Origin: Curtobacterium sp. MCBD17_032
Lineage (GTDB): Bacteria > Actinomycetota > Actinomycetes > Actinomycetales > Microbacteriaceae
Length of the DNA stretch: 64,000 nucleotides
Direction of reading: 5' to 3'
NCBI RefSeq assembly: GCF_003234855.1
Contig: NZ_QKTO01000002.1
Location: forward strand, 310,001 to 374,000
Every line of letters begins with the position of its first letter. The first letter of the stretch is position 1. The notes beneath the pieces were generated by a model. That model was not told the DNA's origin. It saw only the letters and a program-made list of their open reading frames with translations, and searched no databases. Made by a program: the position numbers and the translations under genes. Of this stretch, positions 25,547 to 34,870 are shown piece by piece.

Positions 25547-27415
25547 GTGGCTCATCTCCTCGGCGCCGAGAACGTGCATCTCGAGTTCCCCACCCGCGTC
25601 GTCTTCGACAGCGTCACCATCGGCATCGACGAGGGTGACCGGATCGGCGTCGTCGGGCGGAACGGCGACGGCAAGTCGACGCTCCTCGCCCTCCTCGCGC
25701 AGCGGCTCGAGCCGGACGCCGGTCGCGTGACGCACCGCCGCGGGGTGACGATCGGCTACCTCGACCAGCGCGACGTCCTGCCCGAGGGCATGACCGTCGG
25801 ACAGGTCGTCGTCGGGGACCTCGCCGAGCACGAGTGGGCCGGTGACCCGAAGATCCGCGACGTCATCGGCGGGCTCGTGTCGGACATCCCGTGGGACGAG
25901 ACGGTCGACGAACTCTCGGGTGGGCAGCGTCGACGCGTGGCCCTCGCGCGCCTGCTCGTCGGCGACTGGGACGTGCTGTTCCTCGACGAGCCGACGAACC
26001 ACCTCGACGTCGAGGGCATCCAGTGGCTCGCCGAGCACATCAACCGCCGCTGGTCGTCGAACCAGGGCGGCATGGTCGTCGTGACCCACGACCGGTGGTT
26101 CCTCGACGCGGTGTCGACCGACACCTGGGAGGTGCACGACGGCGTCGTCGAGCCCTTCGAGGGCGGCTACGCGGCGTACATCCTGCAGCGCGTCGAGCGT
26201 GACCGGCAGGCCGCGTCGAGCGAGCAGCGCCGGCAGAACCTGGCGCGCAAGGAGCTCGCGTGGCTCCGACGCGGCGCCCCCGCCCGGACGAGCAAGCCGA
26301 AGTTCCGCATCGACGCGGCCAACGCCCTCATCGACGACGTCCCCCCGATCCGCGACACCGTCGCCCTGTCCCAGATGGCGACCGCGCGCCTCGGCAAGGA
26401 CGTCGTCGACCTCATCGACGCGGGCGTGTCCTTCGACGGCACGATGATCATCGAGGGCGTCGAGTGGCGCATCGCCCCCGGGGAGCGGACCGGCATCCTC
26501 GGCCCGAACGGCGCCGGCAAGTCGACACTGCTCAACCTCGTCTCCGGGAAGCTCCAGCCGACCACGGGCCGGGTGAAGACGGGCAAGACGGTGCAGATCG
26601 CGGTGCTCGACCAGCAGCTCGCCGACCTGCAGCAGTACGCCGACGACCGGGTCCGCGAGGTCGTCGCCCGCAAGAAGACCAGCTACGTCGCCGACGGCAA
26701 GGAGATGACGCCGTCCCAGCTGCTCGAGCGCCTCGGCTTCACGTCCGAGCAGCTCTCGACCCCGGTGAGGGACCTGTCCGGCGGGCAGAAGCGCCGCCTG
26801 CAGCTCATGCTCATCCTGCTCGACGAGCCGAACGTCCTCATCCTCGACGAGCCGACGAACGACCTCGACACCGACATGCTCGCCGCGATGGAGGACCTGC
26901 TCGACACCTGGCCGGGCACGCTGCTCGTCGTGTCGCACGACCGGTACCTGCTCGAGCGCGTCACCGACCAGCAGTACGCCGTGCTCGGCGGACACCTCCG
27001 GCACCTGCCCGGTGGCGTCGACGAGTACATGCGTCTGCGCGCCTCCGGCAGCGGTGGCACGACGGCGTCGGCGGCTGCCGCCGCATCGGCCGGGAGGCCC
27101 GACACCGCCGGCGCATCCGCGGTCGCCGCCGCCTCGGGGCTGCGACCGGCAGCGGGGAGCGGCTCGGCTCAAGCTGGTGTGCCGACCCTGTCCGGCTCCG
27201 AGCGCCGCACCGTCGAGAAGGAGATGTCGGCCCTCGACCGGCGGATCGCCAAGCTCGGGGACGACCGGAAGAAGCTGCTCGACGCGTTCGCGACGCACGA
27301 CCAGTCCGACTACGAGGGCCTCGGGACGCTGCAGGGGCGGCTCGCCGACCTCGACGCCGAGGTCGAGCAGCTCGAGGAACGCTGGCTCGAGGTCGCCGAG
27401 CAGCTCGGGGTCTGA
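25547..27415 (+). CDS. ABC-F family ATPase (Uup/EttA type)
   Basis: This 622-residue protein starts at GTG 25547 (VAHLLGAENVHL); the upstream open frame is low-complexity repeat. Two nucleotide-binding domains carry Walker A GRNGDGKST (near 40) and GPNGAGKST (near 320), signatures LSGGQ twice, and DEPTNHLD and DEPTNDLD. No membrane domain exists, so it is a ribosome-associated or DNA-junction ABC-F protein. The C-terminal region (about 500-622) has an Ala/Gly-rich linker, containing a GGGAGGCCCG half-site at the DNA level, and then a coiled coil typical of Uup. Confidence 0.92.
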   Translation: MAHLLGAENVHLEFPTRVVFDSVTIGIDEGDRIGVVGRNGDGKSTLLALLAQRLEPDAGRVTHRRGVTIGYLDQRDVLPEGMTVGQVVVGDLAEHEWAGDPKIRDVIGGLVSDIPWDETVDELSGGQRRRVALARLLVGDWDVLFLDEPTNHLDVEGIQWLAEHINRRWSSNQGGMVVVTHDRWFLDAVSTDTWEVHDGVVEPFEGGYAAYILQRVERDRQAASSEQRRQNLARKELAWLRRGAPARTSKPKFRIDAANALIDDVPPIRDTVALSQMATARLGKDVVDLIDAGVSFDGTMIIEGVEWRIAPGERTGILGPNGAGKSTLLNLVSGKLQPTTGRVKTGKTVQIAVLDQQLADLQQYADDRVREVVARKKTSYVADGKEMTPSQLLERLGFTSEQLSTPVRDLSGGQKRRLQLMLILLDEPNVLILDEPTNDLDTDMLAAMEDLLDTWPGTLLVVSHDRYLLERVTDQQYAVLGGHLRHLPGGVDEYMRLRASGSGGTTASAAAAASAGRPDTAGASAVAAASGLRPAAGSGSAQAGVPTLSGSERRTVEKEMSALDRRIAKLGDDRKKLLDAFATHDQSDYEGLGTLQGRLADLDAEVEQLEERWLEVAEQLGV

Positions 27416-27443
27416 CGGGCAGCTGGGGGTCTGACGGGCCGGC

Positions 27444-27938
27444 TCAGTCGCCGAGGCCGAGGATGAGGCGGCGGAGCAGGCCCGCGAGCTGGTCTTGTTC
27501 ACCCGCGGACAGACCGGCGAGGATGTCCCGCTCGGCCTGCAGCAGGTCGGCGATCGCCGCGTCCACGGCAGCACGGCCGGCGTCGGTGAGCGTCACCAGG
27601 ACGCCGCGACCGTCCCGCGGGTCCGTCCGCCGGGCGACCAGGCCGCGCGCGGTCAGCCGGTCCACCCGGTTCGTCATCGTGCCGCTCGACACCAGGGTCT
27701 GCTGCATGAGCGCCTTCGGGCTCAGCTCGTACGGCGCCCCCGCCCGCCGGAGCGCCGACAGCACGTCGAACTCCCACGGCTCCGCCCCACCCGCCTCGAA
27801 CGCCTGCCGCCGGGCGCGGTCCAGGTGCCGGGCGAGCCGGTCGACCCGCGACAGCACGTCGAGCGGGGTGACGTCCAGGTCCGGGCGCTCCCGTCCCCAC
27901 GCCGCGACGATCCGGTCGACCTCGTCCTCTGGCGGCAT
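27444..27938 (-). CDS. MarR family transcriptional regulator
   Basis: This 164-residue protein starts at ATG 27938. It has N-terminal helices with WEFDVLSALRRAG, a recognition helix region QQTLVSSGTMTNRVDRLTARGLV near residues 88-105, and the wing RTDPRDGRGVLVTLT. The last part (ERDILAGLSAGEQDQLAGLL) completes the dimerisation helices. Length is normal. It is convergent with the ABC-F gene and lies 29 bases from it; a 19-base near-duplication covers the ABC-F stop. Target unknown. Confidence 0.88.
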   Translation of the reverse strand: MPPEDEVDRIVAAWGRERPDLDVTPLDVLSRVDRLARHLDRARRQAFEAGGAEPWEFDVLSALRRAGAPYELSPKALMQQTLVSSGTMTNRVDRLTARGLVARRTDPRDGRGVLVTLTDAGRAAVDAAIADLLQAERDILAGLSAGEQDQLAGLLRRLILGLGD

Positions 27939-28013
27939 CCGTCCATCATGGCGTGGATCGGCAGCGCACGACCAGCCGTACTCGCTCCGGGCGGCGGCGC
28001 ACGGTCGCTCAGG

Positions 28014-29081
28014 TCATCGGTCCAGGGCCGCGAGGTGAGCGCGGACCAGACTGCTTCCCTCGCTGAGGAGAACGCGGGCGTCCTTCGGCCTGAGGTCGCG
28101 TACGACCGGGCTCGGGTGCTGGGACATCCAGGAGTGATCCCCGAGATCAGCGCCCACTGCGCGGACCACCACGATGTCGAGGGCTGACCGTACGGAGGCG
28201 GTGACGAGCGGATGCCGCAGGGCGGTTCGGCCCGAATAGGCTCGGTTGAACGCAAGGGTGCATCGGAGGAGTTCGGCCTCGTCGTCGCCACGCAGCGCGA
28301 CCTGCAGATCATCGATGGCGATCATCAGATCGTTCCGTGTCGTGCGTATCGAGCGGAGCGCTCCCCGAAGGGCTCCGAAAGTCGCCGTGGTGATCGCGAC
28401 CACGGTGCTGACGAGCACGGTGGTGGCGAGTACGCCGGTTTGCACTGTGAGCATGCTGATCGCGACGAGGTAGCCGGATGCGACGACCGAGATCACCGCA
28501 ACAGGCAGGAAGGCGCTCCCGCGACGGAAGCTCGTCACTCCGATGTACTGCGTGAAGCGACCTTGCAGGCCGATCGCCAGGGTGCCGAGGGACATCGCAG
28601 CCGAGGCGATGCTCACGCCTGTGAGAACCGCCGGCTCGACGTCATCTGCGCCGAGGAGATCCTGTAGCGGTCCTTTCGCCGTCGATGCGAGGGATACCGC
28701 CCCGAACAGGCCGATCGCGACGCTCGCGAGGCTCGCAGTCCAGAAGACGGTGATGGACACGGCATCCGACGCGCGGAACGCCGTCCCGACGCGCGCGTGC
28801 GGTACGAGGTGGAAGGCCATGATCCCTCCGACCACGGCGAGGATGACACTGAGCAACTGGCCGGCCGTCGCGAAGGGGGACGGCGACAGGGTCTGGAGCG
28901 GGAGGAGCGCCACCGCGGTCGCGACGAGGACTGCACCCACCATCCCCTTGAGTTCGTTGATCAGCGCCACGTCGCCGGAGATCGGCGGTCGGACCGAGAA
29001 CGCGCTCGCCTCGAGGAAGTGCGGAAACGTCGGCGGGAGTCGACGTGGGCGTTGCCACCATCGGAGCCTGGTGCTGTACAC
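28014..29081 (-). CDS. Multi-pass membrane protein, unknown
   Basis: This 355-residue protein starts at GTG 29081. About six hydrophobic segments run from residue 48 to 245 (for example GMVGAVLVATAVALLPL, SVILAVVGGIMAF, SITVFWTASLASVAIGLF). A cytoplasmic C-terminal region (about 260-355) follows, with no known motif. G+C and codon usage are slightly lower than in neighbours, with more A/T-ending codons. It is followed in the window by tRNA-Gln and other poorly conserved genes, so it may be part of an accessory patch. Function unknown. Confidence 0.65.
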   Translation of the reverse strand: MYSTRLRWWQRPRRLPPTFPHFLEASAFSVRPPISGDVALINELKGMVGAVLVATAVALLPLQTLSPSPFATAGQLLSVILAVVGGIMAFHLVPHARVGTAFRASDAVSITVFWTASLASVAIGLFGAVSLASTAKGPLQDLLGADDVEPAVLTGVSIASAAMSLGTLAIGLQGRFTQYIGVTSFRRGSAFLPVAVISVVASGYLVAISMLTVQTGVLATTVLVSTVVAITTATFGALRGALRSIRTTRNDLMIAIDDLQVALRGDDEAELLRCTLAFNRAYSGRTALRHPLVTASVRSALDIVVVRAVGADLGDHSWMSQHPSPVVRDLRPKDARVLLSEGSSLVRAHLAALDR

Positions 29082-29212
29082 GTCACGAACCTACGGGAGA
29101 CAGCGGACACGACGACCGAGCAATGGAGCGGTGCCGGCCGACACTCGGCAGGCGGCCTGCGACCTGGCGCCATCGCAGGCATGGGAGGATGGTCGGGCTC
29201 CTCCGGGGGCGT

Positions 29213-29284
29213 TCCGCCTTGGTGTAATGGCAGCACGACGGCCTTTGGTGCCGTTAGGTCCGGGTTCGAATCCTGGAGGCGGAG
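29213..29284 (+). tRNA. tRNA-Gln (anticodon TTG)
   Basis: The 72-nt cloverleaf has acceptor TCCGCCT pairing with AGGCGGA, a D-arm with GTGTAATGGCAGCAC, anticodon stem ACGGC/GCCGT enclosing CTTTGGT (anticodon TTG), and T-arm CCGGGTTCGAATCCTGG. The CCA end is not encoded. The D-arm sequence is the usual actinobacterial glutamine tRNA pattern. Confidence 0.92.
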
Positions 29285-29460
29285 CCCGGGGCGGTCGGCC
29301 CATCGACGGGATCCAGGGCAGGGGGCATCGTCTCGGGACGCTGTGTGTCAGCTGATCGGCATCACCGAGCACGACCCTGCCGAGGACGAGTTGCTCTCGA
29401 CGGATCGTGGGCTACTCCATCCGCGAGACGCTCGACGAGTGGCGCTGCTAGGAACGACGT

Positions 29461-30288
29461 ATGACAGTCCAGCACGAGATGCTCACCGTCTTCACCGAGG
29501 GTGAGGCCGGCGGGAACCGAGTCCCGGTGGTGCTGGAAGCGGACACGTTCACCGACCAGCAGATGCAGGAGCTCGCGGAGGAGACGGGGCTGGAGTCAGC
29601 GTTCCTGTCGTCTTCGGACGGACCGGTCGTCGGACGGCTGCGCTACTGGGTACCGAACCACGAGATGAGCATGTGCGGCCATGCCACCATCGGGACCGCA
29701 TGGTTGCTGAACCGCCGCGGCTGTGCCCAACCCGATGACGGATACGTCTTCGCAACCGCTGCAGGGTCGGTCCGGGCCGGAGCGACCACGGACGGTGGGT
29801 GGTTCGAGCAGTCGCTGCAGCAGATCGACCCGGTCGACCCGAGCCCGGCGCTTGCCGCGCTGGGCCTCACCCCGGACGACCTCGTCGGAACCTCGTCGAA
29901 TGCTGCTGCGCCGCGGACGAAGACGCTCTTACCCCTCCGCAGCACCGCGGTACTGCGCGGACTCCGACCGCACGCAGCCGCCGTCGAACGTGCGTGCATC
30001 GCGATGGGGTCGACGGGCCTGTACCCCTACGCGGTCATCACGGAAGGGCACGTGGAAGCGCGGCAGTTCCCGCGGGCATCCGGGTACCTGGAGGACCCAG
30101 CCACCGGGATCGCAGCCGCAGCGCTCTTCTTCGCCCTCGCGGCGAGTGGTGACCTGCCGCGCGGCGTCCTCCAGGTGCGGCAGGGTGTCGCCATGGGTCG
30201 GCCCTCACTGATCACCGTCGAAGCCGGCGGACAGTCGCAACACCAGCCGCGCACGTGCCGGGTGTCCGGAGCCGTCCGGTTCGCGTGA
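29461..30288 (+). CDS. PhzF family isomerase-like protein
   Basis: This 275-residue protein starts at ATG 29461. The PhzF pattern is clear: DVFTEG-like start with GGNRVPVVLEAD, catalytic Glu in EETGLESAFL near residue 45, RYWVPNHEMSMCGHATIGTAWLL near 65-85, and RQFPRASGYLEDPATGIAAAAL near 200-220. The family adopts a diaminopimelate-epimerase-like fold with diverse or unknown isomerase roles; phenazine synthesis is not implied because no other phz genes are near. The 29285-29460 gap after tRNA-Gln has only short coding scraps such as GYSIRETLDEWRC. Confidence 0.85.
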   Translation: MTVQHEMLTVFTEGEAGGNRVPVVLEADTFTDQQMQELAEETGLESAFLSSSDGPVVGRLRYWVPNHEMSMCGHATIGTAWLLNRRGCAQPDDGYVFATAAGSVRAGATTDGGWFEQSLQQIDPVDPSPALAALGLTPDDLVGTSSNAAAPRTKTLLPLRSTAVLRGLRPHAAAVERACIAMGSTGLYPYAVITEGHVEARQFPRASGYLEDPATGIAAAALFFALAASGDLPRGVLQVRQGVAMGRPSLITVEAGGQSQHQPRTCRVSGAVRFA

Positions 30289-30289
30289 C

Positions 30290-30560
30290 CGTCGGCCAGC
30301 CGTGCGGAGCGTCGTGCGGACCGCATCGCATCGTGCAGGAGATCCTCGCGGCGGTCGACGACCGGGGCTCCGCCGCTGGGGACCGGCCCGGAGAGGCGCA
30401 GCAGGCAGACGTACCGGCGTGAGCAGGCGGAGACCGGAGCGGGTGGCCGCGTTCCTGACCGTTCCCCGGCGGATCGCAGCTGACCAGCAGCGGATCGTGA
30501 CCGTCCGGGACCTCGATCGGCCGTTCCACCTCGCACCGGAAGACGGACGCATCCCAGACC
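30290..30560 (-). pseudogene. Degraded paralog of the neighbouring small gene
   Basis: On the minus strand a segment reading FRCEVERPIEVPDGHDPLLV, then SCDPPGNGQ, closely matches FRCELESRVELPDGHHALIV and RCDPPALGQD of the next gene. Here it has no clean start and its frame loses similarity after about 45 codons, while another frame continues. This looks like one copy of a direct gene duplication that has decayed. The exact limits are uncertain. Confidence 0.4.
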
Positions 30561-30602
30561 TCCGGGGGGTCGCGACTGCCACGTGCTGCAGCATCGTCCG
30601 TG

Positions 30603-30956
30603 TCAGGGAGTCGGCGTGTGCGGACGCTCGGTCATGGACTGCACCTCCGCGTCCGCCGCGGTCGCGTAGAGCTCACCCCAAGCGATGCTGGTCGGCATGC
30701 GCGTGGCCGGGATGTCGACGTCGGGGAGACAGATCTGCACGAACTGCGGGAAGGTCGGGAAGGTCGGGAAGGTCCACAGGTCGTCCCCCTCGAAACGGCT
30801 CCAGAGGAGGAGTCGAGCGATCCCCTGGGGGTAGCCGATGTCCTGACCGAGCGCCGGTGGGTCACACCTGACGATGAGAGCGTGGTGGCCGTCGGGGAGT
30901 TCGACTCGCGACTCCAGCTCGCACCGGAACACCGATCCGAATCGGTCGTGCTCCAT
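30603..30956 (-). CDS. Small hypothetical protein, possibly immunity-like
   Basis: This 117-residue protein starts at ATG 30956 (MEHDRFGSVFRCELES). It is soluble and acidic, with a beta-rich N-terminal half (VELPDGHHALIVRCDPP) and a repeated TFPTF element near residue 67 encoded by a small GGAAGGTCGG duplication. It has no signal or membrane segment. Gene size, acidity and a decayed tandem copy next door resemble small immunity or orphan accessory proteins, but no toxin is adjacent. Function unknown. Confidence 0.5.
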   Translation of the reverse strand: MEHDRFGSVFRCELESRVELPDGHHALIVRCDPPALGQDIGYPQGIARLLLWSRFEGDDLWTFPTFPTFPQFVQICLPDVDIPATRMPTSIAWGELYATAADAEVQSMTERPHTPTP

Positions 30957-31065
30957 CGACGAGAGGTGGTACGTCGCTTGCAATCCAGGCCATCCCCTTC
31001 GTCTGCGCCCGACCCTGCCAGGGAGACGAGTGGTCGTCAAGGGTCGATCACCGGAGCCGGACCAC

Positions 31066-31116
31066 TGACGGCCTGGAGACTCGGGTACCCGCGCGCAGCG
31101 AGCCTCCAGGCCGTCA
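31066..31116. terminator. Long inverted repeat before the exopolysaccharide operon
   Basis: Perfect 13-base arms TGACGGCCTGGAG (31066-31078) and CTCCAGGCCGTCA (31104-31116), extended by inner ACTCG/CGAG pairing. It lies upstream of the 30603 gene and the operon leader and would insulate them. It is unlike the GGGAGGCCCG family. Confidence 0.5.
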
Positions 31117-31199
31117 TCCGGCCACGTCCGCGACGAGCGCCGCCGGATCACGTCGGACGGACAGCATCTTGCGCGCTCGCCGACCGCTTCCGGGCGGCG

Positions 31200-31586
31200 G
31201 GCGTCACGGTGACCGCGGCCTGACCCCTCATCCCTCTTCATCGGCCACCCCGTGGTCTGACCGCCCGGTGCACCCCCGCTGGCGCCGAGCCGGGAGCGCG
31301 CTGTGTCGGCCGATGCGGCTTCCCGCATCCCCGCAACCCAGCAGTGCGGTTTTCCCCCCTTGTGGGGGCTGCAGGCCCACAGTTACCTTCAGCGGGACGG
31401 TCCCGCTCGGAGTCGAGCCGGACGTCGATCTCCCGCCCTGCGACGCCGCGTGGCTCGCCCGTCTGCCGGCGCGCCGAGCGGCTCCACCACCGCCCACCCT
31501 CCGTGCGTCCCGTGTCGCCCTGCACCGGACGCCTCGCCGTGCTGCGCGCTGCCCGTACCCGACCCTGCACGAAGGACCCGAACCTC
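31200..31586 (+). promoter_or_regulatory. Leader region of the exopolysaccharide operon with hairpins
   Basis: No gene is visible in this 387-base stretch. Three inverted repeats occur: GATGCGG-CTTC-CCGCATC (31312-31329), CCCCC-CTTGT-GGGGG nested in GCAG/CTGC (about 31341-31382), and GCGGGA-CGG-TCCCGC (31392-31406). A TTGTGG/TTACCT pair about 31371-31398 is a weak promoter candidate. The long structured leader could be a regulatory 5' UTR. Confidence 0.35.
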
Positions 31587-32951
31587 ATGCAACCGCTCGT
31601 CCTCCTCGCGTCACAGACATCGACCCAGGTGGTGCTCGACAACGTCGCCGCCTTCGGCCACGAAGCCCTGAAGTACTTCCCCATCGGCATCGCCGGCATC
31701 ATCGTGTGGGCGCTGTGGGTGTACCGCGTGGTGCTGTCCGCCCGCGCGAAGCCGATCGTCAACGGGTTCCGCACCTCGACATCGGTCGTCGTCCCCTCCT
31801 TCCACGAGGACCCGGACATCCTGCTCCGCTGCCTGGAGAGCTGGCGCGAGCAGCAGCCCGACGAGATCATCATCGTGCTCGACGTGGCGGACACCGACGC
31901 CTACCGGAGGATCGTCGCCCTCGACGACCCGACCATCGTGCCGGTCCTGTTCCACCACGTCGGCAAGCGCAGCGCCCTCGGTGAGGGGATCCGGCGGGCG
32001 AAGTACGACGTGCTCGTGCTCGTGGACTCCGACACCTCGTGGGAGCCGGGGCTGCTCGAGGCCGTGCAGATGCCGTTCGTCGACGAGCGCGTCGGCGGGG
32101 TCGGCACGCAGCAGAACGTGTACCAGCGGAACTCGAGCATCTGGCGGATCATCGCGGACTGGCTCGTCAACCTGCGGTACTTCAACTACGTCCCGGCGAT
32201 GGGTGCGGCCGGTGCCGTCCCGATCCTGTCCGGCCGGACCGCGGCCTACCGACGATCGGCGGTGCTGCCGGTGCTCGACAACCTGGAGAACGAGTTCTTC
32301 CTCGGGCGGCGCTGCATCGCCGGCGACGACGGTCGGCTCACCTGGCTCGTGATCGCGTCCGGCTTCCGGACCGTGCACCAGTCGACCGCGAAGGCGCTGT
32401 CGATGTTCCCGGCCAGCGGCAAGGCGTTCTTCAAGCAGCGCATCCGCTGGAGCCGGAACTCCTACCGGACGTACCTGACGGCCATCGCGAAGGGCTGGGT
32501 CTGGCGCGTGCCGTTCGTGACGAAGATCACCGTGCTCCAGATCATCCTGACGCCCGTGACGATGGGCATCACGATGTGGTACCTGCTCTTCAGCAGGCTC
32601 GAGCTGAGCACCATCGGTGTCCTGTTCACCATCGGGTGGCTCCTCTTCGGTCGTGCCGTGCGCGGCGCCTCGAACCTCAAGCGCCACCCGCTCGACCTCC
32701 TGGTGCTCCCGATGCTCGCCCTCGTGGTGATCGCGGTCGCCCTGCCGATCAAGGTGTTCGCGTTCGTGACCATGAACAAGCAGGGCTGGCTCACACGGCA
32801 CGCCGACCAGATCGGCGGCGACGGGCAGCAGGCCCGCACCCTGCAGCCCGAGTCGGCCCCCGAGACGCGCCGTCCGGCGCCCGGGATCGTCGTCCAGCCG
32901 GGTGCGGTCGCGGCCTCCGCGGCTGCCGGCGACCAGGCGGTGGCAGCATGA
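31587..32951 (+). CDS. Processive family 2 glycosyltransferase, hyaluronan/cellulose-synthase-like
   Basis: This 454-residue membrane protein starts at ATG 31587 with a GAAGGA site. An N-terminal helix (about 31-52) precedes the GT-A domain. Motifs are VVVPSFHEDPD, VLDVADTD near 98-104, metal-binding VDSDTSW (147-149 DSD), GDD (246-248), and QRIRW (284-288), the Q-x-x-R-W motif of processive synthases. Several C-terminal helices (about 310-395) form the translocation channel. It should polymerise a UDP-sugar while secreting the chain. The operon's UDP-glucose dehydrogenase suggests a glucuronate-containing polymer. Confidence 0.9.
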   Translation: MQPLVLLASQTSTQVVLDNVAAFGHEALKYFPIGIAGIIVWALWVYRVVLSARAKPIVNGFRTSTSVVVPSFHEDPDILLRCLESWREQQPDEIIIVLDVADTDAYRRIVALDDPTIVPVLFHHVGKRSALGEGIRRAKYDVLVLVDSDTSWEPGLLEAVQMPFVDERVGGVGTQQNVYQRNSSIWRIIADWLVNLRYFNYVPAMGAAGAVPILSGRTAAYRRSAVLPVLDNLENEFFLGRRCIAGDDGRLTWLVIASGFRTVHQSTAKALSMFPASGKAFFKQRIRWSRNSYRTYLTAIAKGWVWRVPFVTKITVLQIILTPVTMGITMWYLLFSRLELSTIGVLFTIGWLLFGRAVRGASNLKRHPLDLLVLPMLALVVIAVALPIKVFAFVTMNKQGWLTRHADQIGGDGQQARTLQPESAPETRRPAPGIVVQPGAVAASAAAGDQAVAA

Positions 32952-34867
32952 TCGCCGTGCGCAGCGCGGTGCTGCGGGGCACGACCGCGCTCGCGGTCGG
33001 GATGGGACTCGTCCTCGCCGGTCTGGCCGCGGCACCGACCGCAGCCGTCGCCGCCACGCCGACCGGGGCCACGACGGCGACCGCAGGACGTCCGTACGCC
33101 GGTGACCCGGACAAGGAGGCGCGCCTCGTCGCCGCCGAGAACGACCGGGTCTACAACGTGCGGGCACTGGCGTCCGCCGCCCGCTGGAGCGGCCTGGCCG
33201 TCTCCCGGCCGTACCGACTCGCCACCGGGTCGTCGTACACCCTCGTGCTCGTGGCACGCGGTGCCGCGTACACGATCGACGACCTCACCGAACTCGCTCC
33301 CTCGACGTTCGTGAAGCAGCCGGACGGATCCTGGCTCCTCAGCGAGAACATCGTCGTCGAGAACGGCGCCACGCTCCGGCTCGCGAGTCCGGACGGGCTG
33401 CGCATCCACCTGGAGAGCAACCACGAGGGCTTCGTGTCGATCGTGACGCAGGCCGGCGGACTCCAGGTCGTCGGTTCCGCGAAGGCACCGGTCGCGATCG
33501 ACGCGTGGGACCCGCAGGCCGGGGCCGTGGACACGCAGACGTCCGACGGACGTGCCTACGTCCGGGTGCAGGGCGGCACCGCGACGCTGCAGTACGCGTC
33601 GTTCTCGCACCTCGGCTTCTGGAGCGGCACGACGGGCGGCGTCTCCCTGACCGGCACCGACCTGACCACCCTCGACCGGGCGTCCGGCGACCAGGAGGGC
33701 AAGACGAAGCGGACGACGAAGGACGTCTTCGGCAACGCCATCCTGCCCACCGGCGCGCTCCCCAGCACCGGGGAGGGGTCGGCGAACGCGGGCTCGTACA
33801 GCTACGTCTCGGCGCTCGTGCAGCACGTCACGTTCGACGGGAACGCCTTCGGGCTCTTCCTGACGAGCGCCGACGGCGTGACGATGTCCGACGCCACCGT
33901 CAAGCGCTCCCTGATCGACGGGTTGGTGCTGCACCGGTACGTGACGAACTCGACGTTCACGTCCGTCCGGACGACCGACAACGCCATGGACGGCGTGAAG
34001 ATGACGCGGGCGTCCACCGGGATCGTGTTCAGCCAGGTCCGGGCGACCGGCAACGGACGGAACGGGATCACCCTCAACGGCAGCGGCTTGGCGGCCGGTC
34101 CGAACGCCGCCGGCATGCCGACCACCACCTACGGCAACAACGCCCTCACCGACAGCACGAGCTCCGACAACGGTCGCTACGGCGTCGAGGTGATCGGCGG
34201 GAAGAACGTGCGGGTCAGCGGGTCGACCGCGGCCGGGAACGAGATGGGGATCGTCGTGCGGCACGACGCCGACGACGTGGTCATCCGGAACAACGTCGTC
34301 AAGGACTCGACGCAGAACGGCATCGCCGTGCTCGACGGACCGACCGCGACCGAGGTCTCGGAGAACTCGGTGGACGGAGCCGCGATCGGCGTCTACCTCC
34401 GCGAGAGCACGTCGTCGTCGGTGACGGACAACACGATCACCGCGGCGCGCGTCCACGGCGTCACCACCGTCGGGCCGTCCGCCGGCACCGAGATCGAGGA
34501 CAACGCGGTGCGTGGTTCCGGCCCGAGCGCCATCGACCTGGCCCGTTCCGACGGCGCCGTGCAGCAGGGGAACACGACCGTGCAGTGGCACTCGACGAAG
34601 CCGCTGCTCGTGACGCTGCGAGCGGTCTTCCAGCCCCTGACCGTGCTGTGGCTCGTGCTGCTCACGGTGGTGCTGGTCGCCGCGGTCGGAGGCGTCCGTC
34701 GCCGCCGTCGTGCCGGGCACGGTGAGCACCCCTACGCGAAGCTCGCACCGCTCTCGAGCTTCACCCGGGGCGCGGTCGACCCGACCACGCTCGGCCTGCC
34801 GCCCGCCCCCACGCTGCAGGGTGCCCACGCGGCAGCCCCCGGTGCGCCGTCGCGGACGGTGAGCTGA
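32948..34867 (+). CDS. Membrane-anchored right-handed parallel beta-helix protein
   Basis: This 639-residue protein starts at ATG 32948, overlapping the synthase stop (ATGA). A signal peptide spans about 1-36. A beta-helix of repeated coils covers roughly 290-540 (NGITLNGSG, NGRYGVEVIGG, EMGIVVRHDADDV, NGIAVLDG, IGVYLRES). A C-terminal helix (about 555-585) with RRRRR anchors it in the membrane. This fold occurs in alginate epimerases, pectate lyases and similar uronan-modifying enzymes. Its position directly after a synthase suggests modification of the nascent polymer outside the membrane. Catalytic residues cannot be assigned. Confidence 0.85.
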   Translation: MIAVRSAVLRGTTALAVGMGLVLAGLAAAPTAAVAATPTGATTATAGRPYAGDPDKEARLVAAENDRVYNVRALASAARWSGLAVSRPYRLATGSSYTLVLVARGAAYTIDDLTELAPSTFVKQPDGSWLLSENIVVENGATLRLASPDGLRIHLESNHEGFVSIVTQAGGLQVVGSAKAPVAIDAWDPQAGAVDTQTSDGRAYVRVQGGTATLQYASFSHLGFWSGTTGGVSLTGTDLTTLDRASGDQEGKTKRTTKDVFGNAILPTGALPSTGEGSANAGSYSYVSALVQHVTFDGNAFGLFLTSADGVTMSDATVKRSLIDGLVLHRYVTNSTFTSVRTTDNAMDGVKMTRASTGIVFSQVRATGNGRNGITLNGSGLAAGPNAAGMPTTTYGNNALTDSTSSDNGRYGVEVIGGKNVRVSGSTAAGNEMGIVVRHDADDVVIRNNVVKDSTQNGIAVLDGPTATEVSENSVDGAAIGVYLRESTSSSVTDNTITAARVHGVTTVGPSAGTEIEDNAVRGSGPSAIDLARSDGAVQQGNTTVQWHSTKPLLVTLRAVFQPLTVLWLVLLTVVLVAAVGGVRRRRRAGHGEHPYAKLAPLSSFTRGAVDPTTLGLPPAPTLQGAHAAAPGAPSRTVS

Positions 34868-34870
34868 CCG

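Noticed and set aside
29461..30288. Phenazine biosynthesis locus
   Set aside because: Only a PhzF-family protein is present, which is widespread outside phenazine clusters.
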